From assembly GCA_029261355.1 (NCBI GenBank), contig JAJDBM010000038.1, positions 1 through 64,000 on the forward strand: DNA of 64,000 nt. The letters run 5' to 3'. A program made the position numbers and the translations under genes. Numbering within the stretch: position 1 is the first letter of the stretch; each line of letters begins with the position of its first letter. The DNA is from Nitrospirales bacterium. GTDB lineage: Bacteria > Nitrospirota > Nitrospiria > Nitrospirales > UBA8639. Below the pieces are notes generated by a model that saw only the letters and a program-made list of their open reading frames with translations, was not told where the DNA came from and did no database searches. Below are positions 27,178 through 34,804 of the stretch, piece by piece.

Positions 27178-28827
27178 TTACTTATTCCGAACTTGAACAA
27201 GCGCTGGCCGTTGATCGGCAAGGTCAGCATAAAAATCCTTACCCTCGTGATTGACGACGATGAAGGCGGGAAAATCTTCGATTTCGATTTTCCACACAGC
27301 TTCCATGCCGAGATCTTCGTATTCCAGAACTTCCACTTTTTTGATACTGTGTTCCGCTAAACGTGCGGCCGGACCGCCAATTGAACCCAAATAAAATCCG
27401 CCATACTTCCCACAAGCTTCGCGCACCTGTTTTGAGCGATTGCCTTTCGCCAACATGATCATACTCCCGCCTACAGCCTGAAACTGATCCACATAAGAAT
27501 CCATACGTCCAGCCGTCGTAGGGCCAAAGGATCCTGAAGGCAAGCCATCAGGTTTTTTTGCAGGCCCAGCATAATAGACCGCATGATCTTTCATATATTG
27601 GGGGAGACCGTCACCCGCATCGAGTCGCTCTTTGAGTTTGGCATGGGCAATATCTCGCGCAACCACGAGCGAACCGGAAAGCGACAGCCTCGTTGCGACG
27701 GGATGTTTGCGAAGTTCGGCTAAGACCTCTGGCATAGGCCGATTCAAATTAATTTTCACCACTTCCCCGTCCAAATCCTCTTCGGTCACTTCAGGAAGGT
27801 ATTGCGCGGGATTTGTTTCGAGCTGTTCAAGAAAGACCCCGTCTTTACAAATTTTCCCCAAAACTTGTCTATCCGCAGAACAAGACACACCCAGACCAAC
27901 TGGACATGAAGCCCCATGACGCGGAAGCCGAATGACTCGCACATCATGCGCAAAATACTTCCCTCCAAATTGTGCGCCAATGCCTGTTTCCGCACAGAGT
28001 TGTAATATTTCTTTTTCTAATTCAATGTCCCGAAATGCACGGCCTAAGTTGTTCCCAGTGGTCGGTAGATCATCCAGATAATGACAGCTAGCAAGCTTGA
28101 CGGTTTTCAACGTAAATTCAGCAGACGTGCCACCAATCACCAATGCCAAGTGATAGGGGGGACAGGCTGAGGTTCCTAGGGTTCGAATCTTTTCGGAGAC
28201 AAAGGTAAGCAACGACTTCGGATTCAGTAGCGCTTTAGTCTCTTGATACAAAAAAGTCTTATTCGCTGATCCTCCACCCTTGGCAATAAATAAGAAACGA
28301 TAATCTGAACCAGGCTCTGCATAAATATCGATCTGGGCCGGCAAATTATTACCCGTGTTTTTCTCCGTGTACATGTCAAGTGGAGCCATCTGTGAATACC
28401 GCAAGTTCCGCTGATCGTAGGCTTTAAAAATACCGCGAGAGACGGCTTCGGCATCATCTCCCGTCGTAAAGACTTGTTGTCCTTTATACCCAAGTGCGAT
28501 CGCGGTTCCGGTATCCTGACAACCTGGCAAGACACGTCCTGCAGCAATATTGGCATTCTTCAATAACTCCAGCGCAACAAACCGATCATTCTCTGAAGCT
28601 TCTGGGTCTTCTAGGATTTTGGCTAATTGTTGGAGATGACTAGACCGCAATAAATGTGTGACATCATCCATCGCCTCACGCGCTAACACCACCATTGCCT
28701 CAGCCTGCACCTTCAAAATTTCCTTCCCCTCGAATGTCGAGGTGGAAACAAAGTCTGAGGTCAGCTTCCGATACCTGGTCTTATCGCCGGCATGTTCAAA
28801 AATTTCTTGATACTGAAAGTCACCCAT
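27178..28827 (-). CDS. fumA: Class I fumarate hydratase (iron-sulfur)
   Basis: This 549-residue enzyme carries both halves of class I fumarases in one chain, as in E. coli FumA/FumB. The three cluster cysteines are visible in [26 protein letters not shown] and the [13 protein letters not shown] segment. The C-terminal part contains [15 protein letters not shown] and [12 protein letters not shown]. It interconverts fumarate and malate in the TCA cycle with an oxygen-sensitive [4Fe-4S] cluster. AAAGGGG precedes the ATG. It is single, with no other TCA genes nearby. The letter of the symbol is by similarity only. Confidence 0.92.
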   Translation of the reverse strand: MGDFQYQEIFEHAGDKTRYRKLTSDFVSTSTFEGKEILKVQAEAMVVLAREAMDDVTHLLRSSHLQQLAKILEDPEASENDRFVALELLKNANIAAGRVLPGCQDTGTAIALGYKGQQVFTTGDDAEAVSRGIFKAYDQRNLRYSQMAPLDMYTEKNTGNNLPAQIDIYAEPGSDYRFLFIAKGGGSANKTFLYQETKALLNPKSLLTFVSEKIRTLGTSACPPYHLALVIGGTSAEFTLKTVKLASCHYLDDLPTTGNNLGRAFRDIELEKEILQLCAETGIGAQFGGKYFAHDVRVIRLPRHGASCPVGLGVSCSADRQVLGKICKDGVFLEQLETNPAQYLPEVTEEDLDGEVVKINLNRPMPEVLAELRKHPVATRLSLSGSLVVARDIAHAKLKERLDAGDGLPQYMKDHAVYYAGPAKKPDGLPSGSFGPTTAGRMDSYVDQFQAVGGSMIMLAKGNRSKQVREACGKYGGFYLGSIGGPAARLAEHSIKKVEVLEYEDLGMEAVWKIEIEDFPAFIVVNHEGKDFYADLADQRPALVQVRNK

Positions 28828-28978
28828 GGTTACCCCTTTATCATCACTGTTGTAAGCACATTCATTTGAAAGGTACCTCTGAATTCATTATCCAAGAGTA
28901 ATCGTACAGAAATACTCTGTACGGGAAAATTATCTTATCCAGCACGTTTCATTGAGATGAGAGCCGCAATGGATCACC

Positions 28979-29422
28979 TTAACCTCGATGTGTAAATCCC
29001 TGGGCCACAACAATGGTGCATTCCCGTTTATAAGTCAAAATGGACCATTGATGAACATCCACCTTGACATCGTACAATCCATCAAGGTTAGGATGCTTTT
29101 CCCTGATGGCAAGGAGGGCTTTTTTATAGCTTCCATCCCCCGTCGCTCCCGAAACACTCGTTCGATCCGTCGCAGAAAATATAATGGGAATGGAAAGCCC
29201 ATGCTGACAACTATTGCCCTTAACTTCCCCGATTGAAACCACATCACCTGGCTTCTCATTGGCGGTTAAGGTCTGGTAGGACAGTGGTGCCTCAGAGTCA
29301 TAATACAAGACAAATCCTCCGACAAAAATCAGCCCAGGGCGAGCCTCATATGCCCATCGTTGCGGCTGAGAACAACCAGCCCCGACGACACACACACCGA
29401 TCAATATCAGCACGACTTTCAT
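28979..29422 (-). CDS. TRL-like family lipoprotein, second of a pair
   Basis: This protein of about 147 residues starts at the ATG 29420-29422, which overlaps the stop of the upstream TRL-like gene (ATGA); this decides the start over one 11 codons earlier. It has a lipoprotein-type signal (VVLILIGVCVVGAGC) and the TRL-like pattern: GDVVSIGEVKGNSCQH, GDGSYKKALLAIREKHPNLDGLYDVKVDVHQWSILTYKRECTIVVAQG. The family is named for a gene in a tRNA-associated locus; its function is unknown. It is probably anchored in the outer membrane. Confidence 0.75.
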   Translation of the reverse strand: MKVVLILIGVCVVGAGCSQPQRWAYEARPGLIFVGGFVLYYDSEAPLSYQTLTANEKPGDVVSIGEVKGNSCQHGLSIPIIFSATDRTSVSGATGDGSYKKALLAIREKHPNLDGLYDVKVDVHQWSILTYKRECTIVVAQGFTHRG

Positions 29423-29778
29423 ACTGATCCCACTTTTCCTGTCACGACCGTACATGTCCTGGTATACAGGCCAAAAAGATAGGCCGTGGCTTTTACATCA
29501 ACATGAACATCATAGAGAATCGAACTCGTTGGTTCGTTCATCAAGGCATGGCCAATGGCGCCAACATATCCACCATTACCCCATGCCACTAAGAACAGAA
29601 CGGATTGATTGCAACTCTCCCCAACCACAACTTTATCCGTGACCTGAGCTTTCACATCGATCGGACTTGCTGACCGATAGGCTCTTGGAACCTGAATGTC
29701 AGTGTACAGACACCCACTCAGAAACATCGATGCGACTACCAACATCATCCACATTTTCGTCAAGTGTCGTTTCAGCAT
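29419..29778 (-). CDS. TRL-like family lipoprotein, first of a pair
   Basis: This 119-residue protein has a lipobox-type signal (VASMFLSGC) and conserved TRL-like segments: KVVVGESCNQSVLFLVAWGNGGYVGAIGHAL and ILYDVHVDVKATAYLFGLYTRTCTVVTG. It is a paralogue of the next gene, with which it is translationally coupled. The second Cys pair (ESC, RTC) is shared by both and could form a disulfide. Function unknown. Its promoter would lie in the 360-base gap shared with the divergent cysteine-repeat gene. Confidence 0.75.
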   Translation of the reverse strand: MLKRHLTKMWMMLVVASMFLSGCLYTDIQVPRAYRSASPIDVKAQVTDKVVVGESCNQSVLFLVAWGNGGYVGAIGHALMNEPTSSILYDVHVDVKATAYLFGLYTRTCTVVTGKVGSV

Positions 29779-30138
29779 GGTGCATGGTCTCCAAAAGGAA
29801 CGAACGTATCTTGATCCAGTACTTTACTGCTCATCATAAAATTGTCTCCCCACCCTCTTCGTCACCAGTCAACAGAATTATTCTAGCTTAATTGAGATAT
29901 AGGATTGAAGAAAGACCCATCCTGAATTCTGTATTATTCACCGTAAAAATTGGTGAAAGATGAACAGAGAGCCTATAGCTGTCTCTTCACGAGACTTGAC
30001 TCCACACACTTCTCATGTCAAATTTGACATTTTTAGCGATGCTAAGGCAACAGGGCACTGTACAGAATTCGGTCTTCTGAAAACTCACCATCATTTTCCA
30101 GCCCTCACCACACACAGGCTCATGGCTCTCTGAAACCT
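29779..30138. other. Divergent intergenic region with several dyads
   Basis: This 360-base gap separates the TRL-like pair (minus) from the cysteine-repeat gene (plus). It holds an inverted repeat TTCACC (29937-29942) / GGTGAA (29952-29957), a perfect 16-bp palindrome (listed separately), and TTAGC-GAT-GCTAA just after it. Promoters for both directions are expected here but none can be fixed by eye. Confidence 0.4.
30015..30030. promoter_or_regulatory. Perfect 16-bp palindrome, candidate operator
   Basis: ATGTCAAATTTGACAT is fully self-complementary with no spacer, the form expected for a dimeric helix-turn-helix regulator. It lies 109 bases before the cysteine-repeat gene and 237 bases before the TRL-like pair. 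The regulator is not adjacent. Confidence 0.5.
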
Positions 30139-31467
30139 ATGACTATGAATAAATTCCCAAACGCCAAAATTCGTAGGGAGTATCGATTGAACAATGATCG
30201 AATTCGAAGGCTGACACTGGGCCTCGGAATAATCATGACCATAGGGGTCATGTTACCCAATACAGCAATAAGTCAGCCGACTGCCAAGAGAGAACAACCT
30301 GATTCTTCAGCGCAGCCTCAACACCTTCATATCCCCTCGCAGTCGTTATCTGCCTCAAAACGGTCTCATTCTGAAACCTGCCTGGGCAATATTCCTTGCT
30401 ACAAAAAGACCTTAAAAACCGTCGTCAAAACACAGGGGACAGAAGAGGCTCTTCAACTGATCGAACAGATAGTCGAAAAGGACCACGTCGCCCTACGTGA
30501 AGCCCACAATCTCACTCATTACGTTGGACGTATGTCCTATCGATACCTCAAGGACGTCACAGCGGTGATGTCCCAATATACGCCCGCTCATCAATCTGGA
30601 TGTTATCATGGTGCGTTGGAAGCCTATCTCACCAGTAAACCACATATTGAAGCAGATGATGTCGTGGCTATCTGCAGTTCCAAACTTGAGAAAGAAAAGG
30701 GACGATTCGCATTTTTCAATTGCTTCCATGGGCTAGGCCACGGTCTGACTATGCATTTCAATCATGACATCAAGCAGGCGTTAACCCTGTGCGACAAATT
30801 GAGTATGACATGGGATCAACAGTCCTGTTATGGCGGAGTCTTCATGGAAGGCGTGGTCACCGGCGTCAAAGGTTCGCAACATCACAACGAACATCATGGG
30901 AAAAATGACCATCACCACCATGCTAAACTTGTTGACCCGAACAACCCGTTGTATCCATGCTCAGAACTTGATCCAAAATATTTGCGAGAATGCTATATGA
31001 TGCAAACTTCTATTATTTTGCACCTCACTCATTATGATTTCGCCAAATCCTTTGCAGTATGCGACACCGCGCCGAAAGGCATGAGACCCACGTGCTACCA
31101 AAGTATGGGAAGAGATATTTCTGGCCACACTCTCAGAAATATTGAACAATCCATTCGTCTCTGCCAATTAGGAACGGCTATACACCGCAATCGTTGCTTC
31201 ATTGGTGTCGTGAAGAATTTCCTCAATGTTTCTGGTCGAGCTTCGGACAATGCCTTTGAGTTTTGCCGGCAAACTCCTGAAGCACATAAAAAGGATTGCT
31301 ATCACGCAATCGGTGAAGAACTGCTCGTCCTGTATGCAAAAACACAACAGCGTGCACCTAAATGTACTCACGCAGAAACGCCGTACATTCAGGATTGTCG
31401 CCGTGGAGCCCGTCTGACGCTTGCTCAATCTTCAACATCCATCACTCATATGCCCCCTCTATTTTGA
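30139..31467 (+). CDS. Secreted cysteine-repeat protein with His-rich insert
   Basis: This 442-residue protein has an N-terminal membrane/signal segment (about 24-46). The body is built of helical units marked by C-[YF]: GCYHG, NCFHG, SCYGG, ECYMM, TCYQS, RCFIG and DCYHA. From the third unit on, the spacing is near constant: C-x10-C-[YF] and then 22 residues to the next Cys, a 34-residue period. One unit carries a His-rich insert (SQHHNEHHGKNDHHHH). The pattern suggests a disulfide-stapled helical solenoid, comparable in idea to Helicobacter Sel1-like Cys-rich proteins but with different spacing. I do not recognise the family. Its stop overlaps the next start (TTGA). Confidence 0.65.
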   Translation: MTMNKFPNAKIRREYRLNNDRIRRLTLGLGIIMTIGVMLPNTAISQPTAKREQPDSSAQPQHLHIPSQSLSASKRSHSETCLGNIPCYKKTLKTVVKTQGTEEALQLIEQIVEKDHVALREAHNLTHYVGRMSYRYLKDVTAVMSQYTPAHQSGCYHGALEAYLTSKPHIEADDVVAICSSKLEKEKGRFAFFNCFHGLGHGLTMHFNHDIKQALTLCDKLSMTWDQQSCYGGVFMEGVVTGVKGSQHHNEHHGKNDHHHHAKLVDPNNPLYPCSELDPKYLRECYMMQTSIILHLTHYDFAKSFAVCDTAPKGMRPTCYQSMGRDISGHTLRNIEQSIRLCQLGTAIHRNRCFIGVVKNFLNVSGRASDNAFEFCRQTPEAHKKDCYHAIGEELLVLYAKTQQRAPKCTHAETPYIQDCRRGARLTLAQSSTSITHMPPLF

Positions 31468-32126
31468 ACGTACTCTTTTACCCTTTCCATCTTTGTCACG
31501 AACGCACCCTTCAGCAGTTACTCGCCGATTTCGAACAGGTCCATTTTCGCGATTACATGGCGTTACAACTCTCGCCCATGATGGGAACCGTCGCATACCC
31601 TGACAGAATGGGTGATGACTATCCGGATCTATTGAACACGGGGCGAATTGTGCAGGGACATTCAGTGAGCGGAACCATGAGTGCGGACGTCGTGACTGCC
31701 GTCAATCAAGATTTAGGTGATCAACGCTGGCGATCATCTTTTCATGAAGCGTTATTGCATAACCTACAATTTCAACGCGGCCTCGTGACATTTGCCCAAG
31801 ACAGTCAAAGAAGAAGTACGAAACCAGTAGATTCCATTGGTCTCTTGAAGTTACAACAGCCAGAGTGGGAGTTCACGCCATTTCAAGTAGAAATGATCAA
31901 GGCCCTGAGCGGAAAACGTCTATCAGGTGAAGAACATGATCGCTATGAATACGGATTTGCTCTAATCAAAACGGCAGCCTCACTGAGTTATACGATACAT
32001 CTGTGTCAAGACATGAATCTGGATTCGGCAACCGATTCGGCTTCACATCATGACTTACTGATGAAAACATGCGAACGAAACCACGTCACCCTCATCAATC
32101 ATCTCATACAGCGGGAAGGCTACTAG
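31464..32126 (+). CDS. Conserved-looking hypothetical protein coupled to the Cys-repeat gene
   Basis: This 220-residue protein is read from TTG at 31464, which overlaps the preceding stop (TTGA). The resulting start, NVLFYPFHLCHERTLQQLLA after the initiator, is more protein-like than the out-of-register extension to 31362. It contains HFRDYMALQLSPMMGT, GRIVQGHSVSGTMSADVV and a helical C-terminal half with several His and Cys. It has no signal peptide or membrane segment, so it is probably cytoplasmic. No known domain is recognised. The coupling implies a stoichiometric or functional link with the secreted partner. Confidence 0.65.
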   Translation: MNVLFYPFHLCHERTLQQLLADFEQVHFRDYMALQLSPMMGTVAYPDRMGDDYPDLLNTGRIVQGHSVSGTMSADVVTAVNQDLGDQRWRSSFHEALLHNLQFQRGLVTFAQDSQRRSTKPVDSIGLLKLQQPEWEFTPFQVEMIKALSGKRLSGEEHDRYEYGFALIKTAASLSYTIHLCQDMNLDSATDSASHHDLLMKTCERNHVTLINHLIQREGY

Positions 32127-32156
32127 CTCCGGCCCAACCCAACCCCCTGTTTATTC

Positions 32157-33035
32157 CTATTCAGATTCTTCATTGCGAATTCTCAAAAACACTGGAAAGC
32201 GGGGAACCCCATACTTGGTGAGTCCTTGGTACCGAAAAGTAATCCGACTGTGTAAGGGAGGCGGGTTGCGACGTTGCTCATTCGATAATCCAGAGCCAAC
32301 ATAAAAGATCACTCCCTGATCACTTCGAACCTTCAGAGAACCAACTTGACCAGAAAACTTCCCCTTGCCTGGGCGATAGCCAATGACGGTGGCTTCAGCA
32401 TCGGTAAACGGCTTAAGTTTGAGCAAATCATGGGTTCGCCCTCTGGCATACTGGGCGGTCTTACGATGCAACATCAATCCTTCCCCCTTACGATTGAGTA
32501 CAGCTTGGAATCTCTCACGTAACTCCTCCTCACTGTTCACCATCTGTTGGGCAATAATCGAAAGATAGGGAGCATCGGCTTGCTCTATCAATTGCCTCAT
32601 CGCGAATACTCGCTGATGAAACGCTCCTCCATGTTCGGGAAGATCAAAGACCATCAATCGAATGGCCCGCCAACCTTCATGAGGTTCTTTTTTTCTGACA
32701 ATAGAAGACGTATCTTCATATCGTCCCCGTGCAATCCACAACTCTCCATCAAGTGGGATGGATGGAAAGCCAGCAATAAACCAGGCAGGCGGTGAAAAGA
32801 CCATGCCACCCCGTGAGATCAGTTGCTGGCCATCCCAGCGGGCTCGCACGCCATCAAGTTTTTCACTGATCCAATATTGACTGACATCAATCCCCTGTTT
32901 ATAGATCTCAGCCAGCATAACATCTGGCTTGTCTTGAGCCTGCACCTCACCCAAAGACAGAAAGCCGATCACGATACCGATTAGGACAAGCCGGAACTTG
33001 GCCCTCGTACTATCATGCCTTGGAGTCAGAATCAT
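32157..33035 (-). CDS. ATP-dependent DNA ligase, LigE-like, with export signal
   Basis: This protein of about 292 residues has an N-terminal hydrophobic signal (LVLIGIVIGFLSLGEVQAQ). The ligase motifs are complete: motif I EKLDGVRARWDG (nucleotidyl-accepting Lys59 in this numbering), DGELW (III), GEGLMLHR (IV) and LLKLKPF (V), followed by an OB-fold with KFSGQVGSLKV. LigE-type enzymes seal nicks and are often sent to the periplasm, where they may act on DNA taken up from outside. The ATG at 33035 is chosen; a TTG at 33068 would overlap the aldo/keto reductase gene. Confidence 0.82.
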   Translation of the reverse strand: MILTPRHDSTRAKFRLVLIGIVIGFLSLGEVQAQDKPDVMLAEIYKQGIDVSQYWISEKLDGVRARWDGQQLISRGGMVFSPPAWFIAGFPSIPLDGELWIARGRYEDTSSIVRKKEPHEGWRAIRLMVFDLPEHGGAFHQRVFAMRQLIEQADAPYLSIIAQQMVNSEEELRERFQAVLNRKGEGLMLHRKTAQYARGRTHDLLKLKPFTDAEATVIGYRPGKGKFSGQVGSLKVRSDQGVIFYVGSGLSNEQRRNPPPLHSRITFRYQGLTKYGVPRFPVFLRIRNEESE

Positions 33036-33057
33036 GAAATACAGGATTACACCGTCT

Positions 33058-33900
33058 TCATACCGCAATCATTTCGATGGCTTTTACTTCTTCGGGAGAA
33101 AGTTGAATAGGCTCAATCGCCAGATCTTCTTTCATGTGCTCTTGATTGGTCGTGCCCGTTAAGGGAAGCATGCCAATTTGTTGGGCAAATCGAAAAATGA
33201 CTTGTGCTGGGCCTAACTGTACTCGCTCTGCAATGGCTCTAATTTCAGGGTCAGCCCACAACTGCTGGTTCGCCGTCAATAGTGAAAACCCTTGATAGAT
33301 GATCTTATTGGCATTGCAGATCTCTCGAACTTCCTTATCCCATCCAAGCACCGCATAACACCGATTCTGTACCACCATGGGTTTAACCGTAGCTTTTTCG
33401 CAGAGAAGACGTAGCTGCCCGGCCGTCACATTGCTTATCCCAATCACCTTGGCTTTTCCTGATTGATAGATACGTTCAATGGCTGCCCAGACTTCCCAAT
33501 CGTCATCTCCCAGTCCAGCTCGCGAATAGGGACCATGCAACACATAGGAGTCAACATAATCCGTATGAAGATGTTGCAACGAACTCTCAAAAGATTGCGT
33601 GACCTGCGTGGTAATATCTGCAGATGCATCATAGGGTGTCCGGTGATCTTGCCCACTCACGGAGGTAAACTTGGTTTGTAAAAACAGAGAGTCTCTGGAC
33701 ACACCTTGCCCAGCCAATGCCAAAAGAGCTTCACCCACTAATGCTTCCTGGTAATGAATTAATTGATTGGCGGTATCGATAGCTGTAAAACCTGACGTCA
33801 CAGCCAATTGAACCAGCTGATTCGTCGCATCTTTCTTCCAGGCCGTTCCATACATGAACGATGGAATCGACACATTGTTACACGCAATGTATGAGCTCAT
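33058..33900 (-). CDS. Aldo/keto reductase
   Basis: This 280-residue (beta/alpha)8-barrel NADPH-dependent oxidoreductase has the catalytic tetrad in place: Asp42 (AIDTAN), Tyr50, Lys77 (LQTKF) and His122 (YVLHGP). It also has the barrel motifs GKAKVIGISNVT and VVQNRCY. Substrate unknown. The ATG at 33900 follows GGAGGAAAT; the frame is open eight codons further up. The DNA ligase gene begins 22 bases after its stop on the same strand, so the two are likely co-transcribed, an odd pairing. Confidence 0.85.
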   Translation of the reverse strand: MSSYIACNNVSIPSFMYGTAWKKDATNQLVQLAVTSGFTAIDTANQLIHYQEALVGEALLALAGQGVSRDSLFLQTKFTSVSGQDHRTPYDASADITTQVTQSFESSLQHLHTDYVDSYVLHGPYSRAGLGDDDWEVWAAIERIYQSGKAKVIGISNVTAGQLRLLCEKATVKPMVVQNRCYAVLGWDKEVREICNANKIIYQGFSLLTANQQLWADPEIRAIAERVQLGPAQVIFRFAQQIGMLPLTGTTNQEHMKEDLAIEPIQLSPEEVKAIEMIAV

Positions 33901-34135
33901 ATTTCCTCCATTCATTTTCCACAAATATGCGGGCCTCTTGCTTGTTCAGACACATTTCTCAGTGATGTGGTCTGTCATAGTAGACGAGTATCTGATTTCG
34001 CTGAAGGAGACGTCAAGCCAACCACCACAGACTTCATCCAGTAGGCTTTGAAATTTTGTCTGTTCATGGCACAATGCGACCGAATTCATCCATGAGTAAG
34101 ATTTATCTCACTCATACAACCAAAGGAGAACCTCT

Positions 34136-34474
34136 ATGGCTATGAAGCATCCGAAGTTTGAAGTATTCAAAGGGAAAAACGGAAAAGCGTACTTTCGGCT
34201 CAAAGCCCGTAGCGGAGAAGTTATTCTGGCAAGTCAGGGGTATCAATCACCTTCAGGGTGCCGTCGAGCAATTGCTTCGGTCCAAGCGAATGCACAGGTG
34301 GCTGAACAATTCCAGGAGAACGTTGCCAAGAATGGTAAACATTATTTCGTCCTGATTGCTAAAAACAAGCAACCTATCGGGAAAAGTGAAATGTTTTCGG
34401 CAAAGCCATCAATGAAGAAAAGTATAAAAGCCGTAATGTCCAACGCCCCCGTCGCTATCGTTGAATCTGTGTAA
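34136..34474 (+). CDS. DUF1508 (YegP-like) protein with two repeats
   Basis: This 112-residue protein consists of two tandem DUF1508 units: KFEVFKGKNGKAYFRLKARSGEVILASQGY with SPSGCRRAIASVQANA, and NGKHYFVLIAKNKQPIGKSEMF with SMKKSIKAVMSNA. This is the YegP arrangement, a small alpha/beta protein of unknown function. Strong ribosome site AAAGGAGAA. It is followed by a good terminator. Confidence 0.85.
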   Translation: MAMKHPKFEVFKGKNGKAYFRLKARSGEVILASQGYQSPSGCRRAIASVQANAQVAEQFQENVAKNGKHYFVLIAKNKQPIGKSEMFSAKPSMKKSIKAVMSNAPVAIVESV

Positions 34475-34498
34475 TCAAACCATCTGCTAGCCAGGCAC

Positions 34499-34531
34499 TA
34501 TCCCCTTTCATCCCATCAATGAAAGGGGATA
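34499..34531. terminator. Strong stem-loop between convergent genes
   Basis: TATCCCCTTTCAT (34499-34511) and ATGAAAGGGGATA (34519-34531) form a perfect 13-pair stem around a seven-base loop. It lies between the DUF1508 gene and the converging DUF4177-like gene, so it probably serves both. Confidence 0.7.
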
Positions 34532-34544
34532 AGAGGCTCAAAAG

Positions 34545-34766
34545 TTAGAGTGTTCGCGAAAAGGTAATCACCGCAGCTTCTCGCTCCCAAAATAACAAGA
34601 GGCGTTTTTTTTCGATCACCATAAAGGTCACATCCCATCCCGGACGTCCCAGTTCATTCATTCGTGCTTCCATTTTCTCGATGGGCAGTTTGCTTGATCC
34701 AAAGAACAGGCTACCCAGCACACCTTCAGTAACAACCTCCACTTTATATTCTCGTGCCGTTGCCAT
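34545..34766 (-). CDS. DUF4177-like small protein
   Basis: This 73-residue protein has the pattern EYKVEVV near the start and MEARMNELGRPGWDV in the middle, followed by a strand-rich tail. It matches the DUF4177 type of short alpha/beta proteins of unknown function. No signal peptide and no clear ribosome site. It lies 38 bases upstream of nothing co-directional except the exporter gene ends far away, so it is probably transcribed alone. Confidence 0.6.
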   Translation of the reverse strand: MATAREYKVEVVTEGVLGSLFFGSSKLPIEKMEARMNELGRPGWDVTFMVIEKKRLLLFWEREAAVITFSRTL

Positions 34767-34804
34767 TCAGATATGAGGCCTTCTATCGAACAAGAGCGGG
34801 TCTA

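Noticed and set aside
31362-31463. Upstream extension of the 220-residue protein gene to an ATG at 31362
   Set aside because: It would overlap the Cys-repeat gene by about 100 bases and adds a stretch with no protein-like character; the TTGA overlap start at 31464 gives a better fit.
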